Shown here: piece after piece, positions 1-8,165 of the stretch
Position numbering within the stretch: the stretch's first letter is position 1
How the letters are laid out: every line of letters starts with the position of its first letter
NCBI GenBank assembly: GCA_017469275.1
Contig: JAFUGT010000168.1
Span: 1-37,195 of the forward strand
Direction: 5' to 3'
Origin: Lachnospiraceae bacterium
GTDB lineage: Bacteria > Bacillota > Clostridia > Lachnospirales > Lachnospiraceae
DNA length: 37,195 nt
Program-made: the position numbers and the translations under genes
The notes under the pieces: model-generated
The model's database searches: none
The model's input: the letters and a program-made list of their open reading frames with translations, nothing else
What the model was told of the DNA's origin: nothing

Positions 1-72
1 GGAGTCGGCATATTAATTGATATAACGCTATAAAAATAGAAACAAATTAAAAATTTTATGGTTTTTTCTGAG

Positions 73-113
73 CACCTATTATTTGTAAAACGCAATATAA
101 TGGGTGTTTTTTT
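73..113 (+). terminator. Intrinsic terminator of a gene left of the window
   Basis: Bases 73-82 (CACCTATTAT) pair with 97-106 (ATAATGGGTG), a 10-bp stem with one G-U pair, followed by a run of seven T. No gene in the window precedes it, so it closes a transcript from the left. The rest of 1-350 holds this terminator, the promoter at 208-236 and an AT-rich leader; no ORF is seen there. Confidence 0.8.
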
Positions 114-207
114 ACTTATTTTCCATATTTTGTAGTTTATTATAAAATATGACAGAAAAAACCTTTAAATGTTAAGGATTTATTGATAATTTTTTACAAA
201 ATTCATG

Positions 208-236
208 TTGACATAATTGATTTATTAAGGTAAATT
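208..236 (+). promoter_or_regulatory. Promoter of the surface protein gene
   Basis: TTGACA (208-213), a 17-base spacer and TAAATT (231-236) form a good sigma-A type promoter. A leader of about 110 bases follows, ending in the ribosome site GGAGGG at 339-344. Confidence 0.65.
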
Positions 237-350
237 AAAAATAAGTATGTAGAATACTGGACTTGTGGAAATAAACGGGTAATATTAGTAAAACAAGGAT
301 TTAGTTAACATAACTCATAGACATTACAGTATAATTATGGAGGGACAAAT

Positions 351-3300
351 ATGAGGAAAAGAAAAGGATTTCGAAGAGTATTATCATTGGCGGCAGCCGG
401 AATTATGGCGCTATCACTGATTTCTGTCGGTGGGGCTGGAAGTATAAGTGAGGCGGCTGAATTGGATTCAGCCAGCAGTGTCAATCATAATTCGATTTTA
501 GGACGTGCAGTTAATTACGGAATAGTCGCAGACACGTTTGAACTTAATAATCATTCAGAAACAAATTTTGCGGTAAATACTTTTGTGAACGTGAAAAATG
601 ATGTTATTGAGGCAGATCTTGCAGGTGATGAACCTATGTATTATATAATGGGGGATGTCAAAGGCGGTCCTGGAACAAACCACGATTATCTTCGATTTGG
701 TAATGCAACATTTCAATCATGTAAGGCAGAATTTTATTTTGACACTACCAGTAAGATTGCGGATACGCTAAGTAATACTGAGAAGACTACAAGAAAAATA
801 TGGTGTGATAACGATGGTAATCCTGCAATTCATGCACAGACTCATACTAGTGCAGAAATATCATCAAGTATCAGTACAATGGTAAAGCATATTCAAGATG
901 AATCTAAAAAGCTTGAAGAAAAACCTTCTACTATTGATATAAAGAAATACGAAGCTGATAAAAACATTAACGATAACAATCAATATGTCATTGATTTGAG
1001 CGATAAAACGGGAAGTAATTATACATATAAAGATAAGGTTGTATATATCACAGTTCCCGAAGATTCGGTATTAGGTTCAATTTTTAAAGAGTCCGGAAAG
1101 ACAGAGGCTTTAAGAATTAATAAACCATCAAGTACAGTAGTTGTATTTAATTTTAACGGTTGGACAAAAGCTGATGTTAAAGGTCCTCTTGTTCATGTTG
1201 TTGATAAAGATTTTACTTCTTATGAGAGCAGTGGTTTTATTAATTCAAAAACCGGTAATGGTCAATGGGAAAAAAATGCTGTAGTAGATAGTGAAATAGC
1301 TCAGAAAATAGTATGGAATCTCCCGGATGCTACAAATGTAGAAATCAGAGAGGCAGCAGGATTGATGCTTATTCCGAATGATGAAGCTAAAGTGTCTGTT
1401 GAATCAACCAGTTCAGGATGGGTTGTTACCGGAGGAACTTTCCGTAATAACAATTCAGAGTGGCATTATATATATAGAGGAAGACAGAAGGAGCTTAACG
1501 GTGAGTTAACTATTGCGGCACAGAAGAGATTTACGCGATCATATAAGGATTATACAGTAGATTCAAGCACAAAAGAAAAAAATCTTAAGGATGATACAAA
1601 AGTATCAACGGCGGCAGGTGATTTCAATTTCAAATTATATAAGAGTGATGCTAATTTTACGGTTAGTGAGTCTAATCTTATAGAGACAGTATCGACAACA
1701 GCAACTAATGCATTTGAATTTTCAAAGTTGACATTTACTACCTCAGATGATGGAAAAGACTTCTATTATGTTGTTAAAGAGGATTTATCAAAGAAGAAGG
1801 ACGGAATCACCAACTCAGATGGTGAAATAGATATTAAGATACATGTTGATGTTGTAGGCGGGCTTGTAAAATTAAAAGCTTCTTCATGGAAGTATCTAAC
1901 TGCAGCGGATAAAGCAGCAGATAACAGAGCAACTGCGACAAGTGTAGAAAACAGTACAGCGTACAGAGTTAATTATGATCTTGCTTTACAGGGAACACAG
2001 TTTACACTTGGTTCAGTATATAACTTGGTTAATAAGGGTTCTCTTTCAGTTACCAAGACTGTAACAGGAGCTCCGACATCCACAAGCGGAAAGGAATACT
2101 CATTTACTATTAAGAATTCAGCAGGTAAATGGATTAAGGCAGACGGAAGTATAAGTGATTCAGAAGTTAAGCATACAATTAAGGCGGGAGAGACAAAGAC
2201 TTTTGATGGTCTTTCTTTTGACACATATACTGTTACAGAGGATAAGACCGGTGCAGAGATTGCAGGTTGTACATTAGATAGTACAAGTGTTACAGAGGGA
2301 ACGGCTACAATTGCTGTGGCTGGAGAGACAAAGACGGTTGCTCTTAAGAACATATATAAGCAGGACACAGGTTCTTTATCAATTACAAAGAAAGTAGAGA
2401 AAAAGGGTGACGTTACAAAGACATTGCCGACAAGTTTCCGTTTTGCAGTTAAAAATTCAGATGGAAACTATATAACGGATAATAATGGTACTGTAGGAAC
2501 CTCGACTCCGCATTATTTTTCCGGAATCGCTGCAGATGCTACCCTTAAGATTAATAACTTACCGGTTGGTAAATATACAATAGAAGAAGCGGATGCCAGA
2601 GTGGCGGATCTTACTCTTGCGGTAAATGGCTTAGAGGAAGTTACAGTAACCAAAGATGCTCAAAAGTCGGTAGAAGTTAAAAATACATACGAGACTCCGA
2701 AAAAGGAAGTTGGCGAGCTTCATATCAAAAAGACAACTACAGGGGATACAGTTCCTGCGGGAAAAACTTTCCCTGTAAGTATTAGTTTTGATAAGGCAGG
2801 AAGCTATGCAGTAAATGTCAATGGTGCCGGAGTTAAAATGGTGGCATTTGAAGCCAACGTAGCACAGGTGTTTGAAATCAATAATAATGGTTCAATAGAT
2901 ATTACTGATATATTACTGGATACTACCTATACTGTTAAAGAGGTTTTATCTGACGAGGATAAGGCAGCGGGATATTCTCTTGTTAGTATATCTGATAATA
3001 GCAGCAAGAAGATTGCTACAGCAGATCAAAAGGAAACAGTAACAATCAGTAATAAATACACGAAGAATAAAGTTGGAGTTCTTGAATTAGTTAAGACCAT
3101 TAACGGAGAACTTACAAAAGAAGAACGGGAAGGTAAGTTGAAATTTACCGTAACAGGTCCGAATAATTATAATAAAACCTTCAAAATATCACAAACAGAT
3201 GAGCAGGGACTTAAGCTTCAGAGTGATGGAACTTACAAACTGACTTTGACAAATATGCCGGTAGGAACTTATAGTGTCACGGAGACTACTGAGACTATAG

Positions 3301-4439
3301 ACGGAAAGACGGTAACGGTTAAATATTCTATTGGAAATGGTAGTGGATTAACTAAAGGAAGTACAGCTTCCAATGTTTTAATAACTGATGGAGAAACAAC
3401 TGTTGTTAATTTTGAGAACACCTATGAAGAAGATGCCGCTGCTAAGGGTTCCCTTAATATAAGAAAGCAGTTCGGTGGTGCTGAGCCTTCAAAGGATATT
3501 AAGGATAAGATAGCATTTACAATCTCAAAGGACGGTAAGGTTGTTAAGACAGTATATTATAAAGATGCGGATGATATGGGCACCATTAATATTGACAATC
3601 TTGAACCGGGTACATATACCGTAACGGAATCAGGGTATAAGGAAGAAGGTAAGACTGTAACAATAGCTACAACAGTTTCTGTTCCTGATGAATCAGATAT
3701 TAGTGGCACAAAAGACAGTGTAACAGTTGAAGTCAAGAGCGGAAAAATATCAGGTGTAGGTTATACAAACACCTACAAGAAGGATGATACTTCAGAAGAA
3801 GGTTCTTCAGAAGAGGGTTCTTCAAAGGAGGGAACATCACAGGAGTCAGGTGGTAATACTACAAGTTCAGAAGACAAGAACGGACAAAATACCACAAGTT
3901 CAGAAGTGTCTACGCAGCAGCCGACAACCGCATCAGAGCAAATAACTACACAACAGTCAGGGGTATCAACAAAGAAGACTACTGAGAGTGACGATGACGA
4001 GGATGATGATGACGAAGATGAGGGCAAAGGAAATCTTATCATCACGATTTATGACGAGAAGACAGGTGGAACGGTTCCGGGAGCTAAGATATCTGTTACC
4101 AATCCGGATGGCAAGACTAAGAAGTATACAACTAACAATGATGGTCAGGTGACAATAAAGAAAACGGCTGTAGGTGATTATACTGTAAAGGTTACAGAGG
4201 TTCCGAAGGGTTACACGGTTTCAAAGAATGCAGAGGTAGATGTTGAGGTAAAGAAGAATAAGACCACTAAGGCGCAAGTCAGAATTGATAAGAATGGCGA
4301 AGTATCGGTAACTTCGAAGACCACTAATTCGGCAACAAAGACCGGTGACGCATTACCGATAGTTCCTGTTATGTTGGCGTTCGCAACATCAATACTTGGA
4401 TTGATAGCATTGGCATTTAGGAAAAAATGGGGAGTATGA
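351..4439 (+). CDS. Multi-domain Cna-B / pilin-like surface protein
   Basis: A 1362-aa secreted, probably wall-anchored adhesin or pilin-like protein. The signal peptide (residues 1-35, basic start then a hydrophobic core) is followed by a unique domain (about 40-380), a region like the FctA/streptococcal pilin isopeptide linker (about 385-560, FNFKLY...YYVVKED), and five Cna-B-like repeats (about 562-670, 671-782, 788-905, 907-1027, 1032-1145). Each repeat has an early Lys strand, a Y-T-V-T/K-E box and an end like VKNTYE or FENTYEE, the usual layout for Lys-Asn isopeptide bonds. A Ser/Glu/Thr linker with an Asp/Glu run (about 1211-1225) leads to a SpaA-like domain (about 1226-1315). The C-terminus has a hydrophobic helix and the basic tail RKKWGV, but the sorting motif reads ATKTGD, not LPxTG. 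No sortase gene is in the window. It has its own promoter and terminator. The ligand is unknown. Confidence 0.85.
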   Translation: MRKRKGFRRVLSLAAAGIMALSLISVGGAGSISEAAELDSASSVNHNSILGRAVNYGIVADTFELNNHSETNFAVNTFVNVKNDVIEADLAGDEPMYYIMGDVKGGPGTNHDYLRFGNATFQSCKAEFYFDTTSKIADTLSNTEKTTRKIWCDNDGNPAIHAQTHTSAEISSSISTMVKHIQDESKKLEEKPSTIDIKKYEADKNINDNNQYVIDLSDKTGSNYTYKDKVVYITVPEDSVLGSIFKESGKTEALRINKPSSTVVVFNFNGWTKADVKGPLVHVVDKDFTSYESSGFINSKTGNGQWEKNAVVDSEIAQKIVWNLPDATNVEIREAAGLMLIPNDEAKVSVESTSSGWVVTGGTFRNNNSEWHYIYRGRQKELNGELTIAAQKRFTRSYKDYTVDSSTKEKNLKDDTKVSTAAGDFNFKLYKSDANFTVSESNLIETVSTTATNAFEFSKLTFTTSDDGKDFYYVVKEDLSKKKDGITNSDGEIDIKIHVDVVGGLVKLKASSWKYLTAADKAADNRATATSVENSTAYRVNYDLALQGTQFTLGSVYNLVNKGSLSVTKTVTGAPTSTSGKEYSFTIKNSAGKWIKADGSISDSEVKHTIKAGETKTFDGLSFDTYTVTEDKTGAEIAGCTLDSTSVTEGTATIAVAGETKTVALKNIYKQDTGSLSITKKVEKKGDVTKTLPTSFRFAVKNSDGNYITDNNGTVGTSTPHYFSGIAADATLKINNLPVGKYTIEEADARVADLTLAVNGLEEVTVTKDAQKSVEVKNTYETPKKEVGELHIKKTTTGDTVPAGKTFPVSISFDKAGSYAVNVNGAGVKMVAFEANVAQVFEINNNGSIDITDILLDTTYTVKEVLSDEDKAAGYSLVSISDNSSKKIATADQKETVTISNKYTKNKVGVLELVKTINGELTKEEREGKLKFTVTGPNNYNKTFKISQTDEQGLKLQSDGTYKLTLTNMPVGTYSVTETTETIDGKTVTVKYSIGNGSGLTKGSTASNVLITDGETTVVNFENTYEEDAAAKGSLNIRKQFGGAEPSKDIKDKIAFTISKDGKVVKTVYYKDADDMGTINIDNLEPGTYTVTESGYKEEGKTVTIATTVSVPDESDISGTKDSVTVEVKSGKISGVGYTNTYKKDDTSEEGSSEEGSSKEGTSQESGGNTTSSEDKNGQNTTSSEVSTQQPTTASEQITTQQSGVSTKKTTESDDDEDDDDEDEGKGNLIITIYDEKTGGTVPGAKISVTNPDGKTKKYTTNNDGQVTIKKTAVGDYTVKVTEVPKGYTVSKNAEVDVEVKKNKTTKAQVRIDKNGEVSVTSKTTNSATKTGDALPIVPVMLAFATSILGLIALAFRKKWGV

Positions 4440-4508
4440 CCCAAGGTGATCAAAAGAAATATATAAAACAGTAAGTATATAATTGGAAAGCAACAAAAAC
4501 AATCAGAA

Positions 4509-4548
4509 AAAAAGAAGAGGCTCGGTACAATCGAACCTCTTCTTTTTA
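4509..4548. terminator. Bidirectional terminator between surface protein and mecA
   Basis: AAAAAGAAGAGG pairs with CCTCTTCTTTTT, extended inward by TCG/CGA across one mismatch, with loop GTACAAT. T runs on both strands make it able to end the convergent transcripts of the surface protein gene (+) and mecA (-). Confidence 0.85.
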
Positions 4549-4615
4549 TGAATATTGATTCTGTATAAACGTATTGTCAAAAGATAACTAATATTAATGA
4601 TAAAAAGTATTGTAA

Positions 4616-5470
4616 TTAAATGCTGGCCAAAGTCTGAATTGCATCTTTCTTGATGATGAGTGTAAAATGCTCTGAAAAATAATATGGCATTGCGTAATTA
4701 CCCTTTACTTTGGTTCCGTATTCACTTAAGAGGTTGCAGGTTCTCTGATAATTCTCTGTATCTCCCTTTTTGTTGTGAATAATAAGGTAATACAGATTGT
4801 CAATAGGACTCTTGTATAATGAATTATCATCCTGATAAATTGAAGAAACCATGCTGGCAGCTTTGCTGATATCGTTAATATTCTGGAAAGAGAATATACG
4901 ATAATTAGTATTGTTGACAGGTTTCTTATTGTCGGTAGTTTTTCCCTTGTTCTTATCAGATGACTTGGCTTGACTTTCCCTAAGGGAAGCTGATAGCGGA
5001 ACAAAGTTAGCCGGACCGCCGGATTCACTTTGTTTCTTCACCTGTTCAATGTTCTCAACAATATTGGAAAGTGTGTCGAGAAGTGATGAGGTCGTATCTA
5101 ATAATGACATATCATCATCGGAAGAATCTGAATCTTTATCATCTTCGGTATCATCATCCTCATCATCAATTTCTATATCTGTATATTTTGAAAATCTGGA
5201 GAAACGTGTATCTAATTCCTCAGGATCTTCAACCTTGGTAATTATCAATATCAGACATTCCGGTGAGATTGGAATGGCCTCTATCATAAGAGGTATATCA
5301 TTAGCTTCAAATCCCAATTCCTCAGAAGCCTGTTCCATCATATCACGAAACAGCTCCTTGGCCTTGTCTGTGCCGTAAGCTAATTCATTAAGCATTAATT
5401 CTCTGTCAGCCAAATCTGCTTTATTCAAAGTACAGCGAATCTGATTCTCACTCAAGCGCTCTAATTTCAT
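4616..5470 (-). CDS. mecA: Adaptor protein MecA
   Basis: A 284-aa MecA-family adaptor. In Bacillus MecA delivers substrates such as ComK to the ClpC/ClpP protease. The N-terminal domain opens with MKLERLSENQIRCTL and carries the family pattern of predicted ligand-binding residues to about 95 (RFSRFSK). A long acidic, Asp/Ser-rich linker (about 98-175) follows, and the C-terminal ClpC-binding-type domain (about 190-284) starts at YRIFSFQNINDISKAA. The linker is longer and more acidic than in the roughly 220-aa Bacillus protein. The ribosome site AAGGAG lies upstream of ATG at 5470. The gene is alone and divergent from the structured gap to its right. No ClpC or competence gene is nearby, so the substrates are unknown. 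Confidence 0.88.
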   Translation of the reverse strand: MKLERLSENQIRCTLNKADLADRELMLNELAYGTDKAKELFRDMMEQASEELGFEANDIPLMIEAIPISPECLILIITKVEDPEELDTRFSRFSKYTDIEIDDEDDDTEDDKDSDSSDDDMSLLDTTSSLLDTLSNIVENIEQVKKQSESGGPANFVPLSASLRESQAKSSDKNKGKTTDNKKPVNNTNYRIFSFQNINDISKAASMVSSIYQDDNSLYKSPIDNLYYLIIHNKKGDTENYQRTCNLLSEYGTKVKGNYAMPYYFSEHFTLIIKKDAIQTLASI

Positions 5471-5578
5471 AGAATCATCTCCTTGTATAATGTGTAAAAA
5501 AACTATTGTTACTATTAGTATATCGAGTTCATTCGAAAAAATGATTAGATATAAATGTCTTTATTGGTATAAAAAGTG

Positions 5579-5599
5579 TTATGTTATAGTTTAACATAA
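5579..5599. repeat. Operator-like palindrome upstream of mecA
   Basis: TTATGTTA and TAACATAA are perfect 8-base inverted arms with a 5-base spacer, about 110 bases upstream of the mecA start. This is a possible binding site for a dimeric repressor; no regulator is identified. Confidence 0.4.
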
Positions 5600-5647
5600 A
5601 TTTCAAATAAGTAAAGTATTTCATAAAAAATCCACAAATTATAACAA

Positions 5648-5689
5648 TTTGTTTATAATTATAAAATTTTATTTATAATTATAAACAAA
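5648..5689. repeat. Perfect 42-bp inverted repeat
   Basis: The left arm 5648-5665 and right arm 5672-5689 are perfect 18-base inverted copies around ATTTTA. Each arm contains the smaller palindrome TTTATAATTATAAA. Further GTTTATAA half sites occur at about 5690-5697 and TTTATAAT near 5741. It lies in the mecA upstream gap. Confidence 0.85.
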
Positions 5690-5859
5690 AGTTTATAAAA
5701 AAAATAAAATATATATGATTTTATAGAGTTTATTCATTGAAGTTTATAATTTTATTGTGTATGATTTCTATAGGTCTTTCGAAAAACCTTTTGTGGAGTG
5801 ACCACCACAAACTTAATAATAAATTGTGCCGCTTATGCACCGGCAGTACTATTATGGTC

Positions 5860-5868
5860 TGATATAAT
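5860..5868 (+). promoter_or_regulatory. Extended -10 element of the candidate RNA
   Basis: TGATATAAT (TG-N-TATAAT) is a good extended -10; a second TATAAT follows at 5873-5878. No clear -35 is visible. Transcription would start near 5875. Confidence 0.4.
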
Positions 5869-5874
5869 TAACTA

Positions 5875-6188
5875 TAATGGTGAAAAATACAGGTGTGGAT
5901 GTGCCTGTATAATAAATGGTCAAATATATAGGTAGAGGGGTGATAACTAAGAGTTTTACGTTAAATTTGAAATCCTATGGTTTTACATGGTCAGGGGAAA
6001 TGACATGTAATCAGATAAAAATAAAAAGGAATTATTGAAGTAATTATTTATAGGATATTGCGCGTGAAACATTAGGGGCTGTCAAGGGGAGACAGCCCCC
6101 GCAATAAACCATATAGCGAAAATGTACAAAGTACTTGTATAAATATATGTGCTTTTTACGGCTTATATGCCGGAAGAAGCGCTTTTTT
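5875..6188 (+). ncRNA. Candidate structured non-coding RNA
   Basis: About 310 bases with no convincing ORF, preceded by an extended -10 and closed by a very strong terminator. Internal structures are ACAGG/CCTGT (5890-5909), TTACAT-G-GTCA paired with TGACATGTAA (5983-6010, loop GGGGAAA), and a perfect 9-bp hairpin GGGGCTGTC/GACAGCCCC (6075-6099) without a T run. It does not match 6S, SRP, tmRNA, RNase P or a riboswitch I know. Existence is inference from structure and gene spacing; it could instead be the leader of the downstream 55-aa gene ending in an attenuator. Confidence 0.4.
6149..6188 (+). terminator. Strong intrinsic terminator of the candidate RNA
   Basis: GTGCTTTTTACGGC (6149-6162) pairs with GCCGGAAGAAGCGC (6169-6182): 14 positions with one mismatch and two G-U pairs, loop TTATAT, then six T. 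No ORF of size ends just before it. Confidence 0.85.
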
Positions 6189-6266
6189 GCTTTAATAATT
6201 ACACTGATTTCTTTAATGATATGCAGATATTGGATGCAGGTTTATAAATAATGACAAATATATAAT

Positions 6267-6301
6267 TTGACATAGCATTAATTACAGGAATATGTTATAA
6301 T
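6267..6301 (+). promoter_or_regulatory. Probable promoter of the 55-aa gene
   Basis: TTGACA at 6267-6272 is followed at 18 bases by TATGTT (6291-6296) and at 23 bases by TATAAT (6296-6301). Which -10 is used is unclear. A TACCCTT/AAGGGTA hairpin starts at about 6300 near the expected transcript 5' end. Confidence 0.45.
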
Positions 6302-6413
6302 ACCCTTGCCGGGAAGGGTATTCTTTATAAAACGGAGAAGGTCCTTCAAGGTGCTTTCTCTGACTTGGAAATCCAAAATATCATATAGAGAGGGCTTGTC
6401 GGAGGTGACAGGT

Positions 6414-6581
6414 ATGGTAGAAGAAATGGGTATGACTAACGAACAGTACAAAGGAATGCTTCTCGATGATCTTGAGGATTGGGAAGAAGTGCTCGCCTTA
6501 GCGAAAGAATCGGAAGATGAGAAAATCATACAGAAAGCAACAAAACAGATTAAAAAAATTAATGAAAAGTTGAAGTTTTAA
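6414..6581 (+). CDS. Small acidic helical protein, unknown function
   Basis: A 55-aa protein (MVEEMGMTNEQYKGMLLD...). I chose ATG 6414 because GGAGGTGA sits at 6401-6408, an ideal distance; the frame runs open further upstream to 6306 but has no ribosome site there. The protein is charged and predicted fully helical (DDLEDWEEVLALAKESEDEK), ending in a Lys-rich segment, with no membrane segment or cysteine. It lies upstream of cheB with a 106-base gap holding a hairpin (ATGAGAA 6614-6620 with TTCTCAT 6633-6639). I do not recognise a named family. Function is unknown; co-transcription with cheB is possible. Confidence 0.7.
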   Translation: MVEEMGMTNEQYKGMLLDDLEDWEEVLALAKESEDEKIIQKATKQIKKINEKLKF

Positions 6582-6687
6582 CTTATTAATTGTTTGGCGA
6601 AGTTTTCGAGGTTATGAGAATGTAGGAAGTACTTCTCATGCTATGTAATATATGCCGGATTAGTGCGCAGAAGGAAGGTTTATTCAA

Positions 6688-7773
6688 ATGGCAAAAAAGA
6701 TTTTGGTTGTTGATGATTCTGCCCTTATTAGAAGAGTATTAAGTGATATTATCAATAGTGACAAGAGATTTGAAGTGGTTGACAGGGCCGCTGACGGAGA
6801 ACAGGCTCTTCAACTGTTAAAAAGAAATACATATGATGCGGTAGTACTTGATGTAAACATGCCTAAGATGGGCGGAATTCAATTGCTCAATGAACTTCGT
6901 AAGAATAATATCAAAGCCAAAGTGATGATGGCCAGTACAGATACAACTGAGGGTGCAAAGGTAACATTAGACGCACTTGAGATGGGTGCCCTTGATTTTG
7001 TTCATAAGCCACAGAACGTTGCAGGTTGTAAGAGCGAGGAATTCAAGCAGGATATGCTGCGGGTATTGTCTGTTGTAACAGAAAGTGCACCGCCGGTCTT
7101 CGAGTCTTATGAACAGATGAGGGCTAATAAGAAGGTGGTCAGAAAGGTTGTGGATATTGTCAAGAAACATCCGGTGCACATATCCGGAAGTTCTATTGTA
7201 GCAATCGCCATTTCAACCGGTGGTCCCAAGACCCTGCAATCGTTAGTACCACAGTTGCCGGCCAACCTTAACGCTCCTGTGCTCATTGTACAGCATATGC
7301 CCAAAGGTTTTACGGCTACATTGGCACAAAGACTCAATCAGATAAGTGAAATATCCGTCAAAGAGGCGGAAGAAGGAGAAATCCTTCAGAAAGGACATGT
7401 ATATATCGCAAGAGCCGGAAGTCATATGAAGGTTAAGAAACTTGCGGCAGGTAAGAATGCTATAACATATTCAGATGAACCCACCAGGGAGGGTGTCAGA
7501 CCATGTGCCAATTATATGTATGAATCTCTTATGGAATGCAATTATGATAATAATATATGTGTTGTAATGACAGGAATGGGTGCAGATGGTACAGAGGGGA
7601 TCAAGCATCTCAAAGAACGCAAGAGTGTGTATGTAATCTCTCAGGACCAGGCAAGCTCTATAGTTTATGGAATGCCAAAGAGCATTGCAAATGCGGGACT
7701 TTCCGATCAGGTTGTTCCACTTCCTCAAATCGCCCAGGAGATAATTCTGCACGTGGGTTTGGCTTTAAATTAA
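6688..7773 (+). CDS. cheB: Chemotaxis protein-glutamate methylesterase CheB
   Basis: A 361-aa two-domain CheB. It removes methyl groups from glutamates of chemoreceptors and can deamidate glutamines. The N-terminal receiver domain (1-120) has the acidic pair D9-D10, phospho-acceptor D55 (VVLDVNMP) and the conserved Lys in FVHKPQ. A linker leads to the catalytic domain (about 165-355) with the Ser-His-Asp set S176 (AIAISTGGPK), H203 (VQHMPKGFT) and D300 (TGMGADGTEGI). Length and motifs fit an active enzyme. The ribosome site GAAGGAAGG precedes the ATG. No CheA, CheR or receptor gene is nearby, so this is an orphan locus. Its presence suggests a motile organism. Confidence 0.95.
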   Translation: MAKKILVVDDSALIRRVLSDIINSDKRFEVVDRAADGEQALQLLKRNTYDAVVLDVNMPKMGGIQLLNELRKNNIKAKVMMASTDTTEGAKVTLDALEMGALDFVHKPQNVAGCKSEEFKQDMLRVLSVVTESAPPVFESYEQMRANKKVVRKVVDIVKKHPVHISGSSIVAIAISTGGPKTLQSLVPQLPANLNAPVLIVQHMPKGFTATLAQRLNQISEISVKEAEEGEILQKGHVYIARAGSHMKVKKLAAGKNAITYSDEPTREGVRPCANYMYESLMECNYDNNICVVMTGMGADGTEGIKHLKERKSVYVISQDQASSIVYGMPKSIANAGLSDQVVPLPQIAQEIILHVGLALN

Positions 7774-7883
7774 AATCAAAATGAAAAAATGAAATAAGTA
7801 GAATTGAAATAATTTAGAAAGAGAACTATTGGCAGTTGGTATAATTGAATATAATTTGTGGATTTAAAAAATTTCGACACAAA

Positions 7884-7900
7884 TGTTACGAAAATGTTAC
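7884..7900 (+). promoter_or_regulatory. WalR-like direct repeat box
   Basis: TGTTAC-N5-TGTTAC fits the WalR (YycF) consensus TGTWAH-N5-TGTWAH exactly. It lies upstream of a SleB-type wall hydrolase gene, the class of gene WalR controls in Bacillus and Staphylococcus. It sits about 125 bases before the -35 at 8024. Confidence 0.5.
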
Positions 7901-7933
7901 ATTTGAGTATCGAACGGGACAGAATAAGAAAAT

Positions 7934-7990
7934 AAAAGGTCGTTAATAACAGAAACAAGGAATAAAACGTCTGTTGTGACGACTTTTTTT
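7934..7990 (+). terminator. Probable terminator of cheB
   Basis: AAAAGGTCGT and AACAG on the left pair with CTGTT and ACGACTTTT on the right across a small internal loop, followed by a T run (7983-7990). The stem is imperfect. Confidence 0.5.
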
Positions 7991-8023
7991 CATGTCCGAA
8001 TAAATACTGTGACATTTAAGGGG

Positions 8024-8052
8024 TTGACAAAAAAGAAATTATGTGTAATAAT
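8024..8052 (+). promoter_or_regulatory. Promoter of the cell-wall hydrolase gene
   Basis: TTGACA (8024-8029), 16-17 bases, then TAATAAT (8046-8052). A second TGTTAC-N5-TGTGAC near-WalR box (8052-8068) overlaps the end of the -10. A binding protein there would block RNA polymerase or act from just downstream. A lone inverted half site GTAACA is at 8108-8113. Confidence 0.6.
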
Positions 8053-8165
8053 GTTACAAAAGTGTGACAAAAATATTTCGAGTAGCACATAATAATAAAA
8101 TAAAAACGTAACATTATGAAAGGAGTCAGAATATTTCATCATATAATGAAGTATTCGAAAAGGAA

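Larger units (their letters stand above)
5471..6266. other. Long gap without a confident gene (mecA to 55-aa ORF)
   Basis: From left to right: the mecA leader and palindrome (5579-5599), the 42-bp inverted repeat (5648-5689), a hairpin at 5788-5809 (TTTGTGG/CCACAAA), a hairpin at 5828-5846 (TGCCG/CGGCA), an extended -10 (5860-5868), then a structured transcript candidate ending at the terminator 6149-6188. A 40-codon ATG frame at 5916-6038 has no ribosome site and is not called. Confidence 0.6.

Noticed and set aside
1973-2368. 131-codon frame on the minus strand inside the surface protein gene
   Set aside because: It is antisense to a clear Cna-B repeat and has no ribosome site. Hydrophobic content comes from the reverse of Thr/Lys/Glu-rich codons.
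3985-4025. Asp/Glu codon run as a tandem DNA repeat
   Set aside because: It is an acidic protein linker with mixed GAT/GAC/GAG codons, not a clean repeat tract.
3773-4045. Serine-rich minus-strand frame
   Set aside because: It is the complement of the Asp/Glu/Ser linker codons of the surface protein.
5916-6038. 40-codon ATG frame inside the candidate RNA
   Set aside because: There is no ribosome site, and a 10-bp RNA stem lies within it. It could be chance; left as an alternative to the RNA reading.
6267-6301. TTGACA-N23-TATAAT as an alternative promoter class (also 9774-9808)
   Set aside because: A 23-base spacer is too long for sigma-A, and other -35 or -10 matches at 17-18 bases explain both sites. 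Two cases are too few for a new class.
7557-7784. 75-codon plus-strand frame at the end of cheB
   Set aside because: It overlaps the conserved CheB Asp motif in another frame and has no support.
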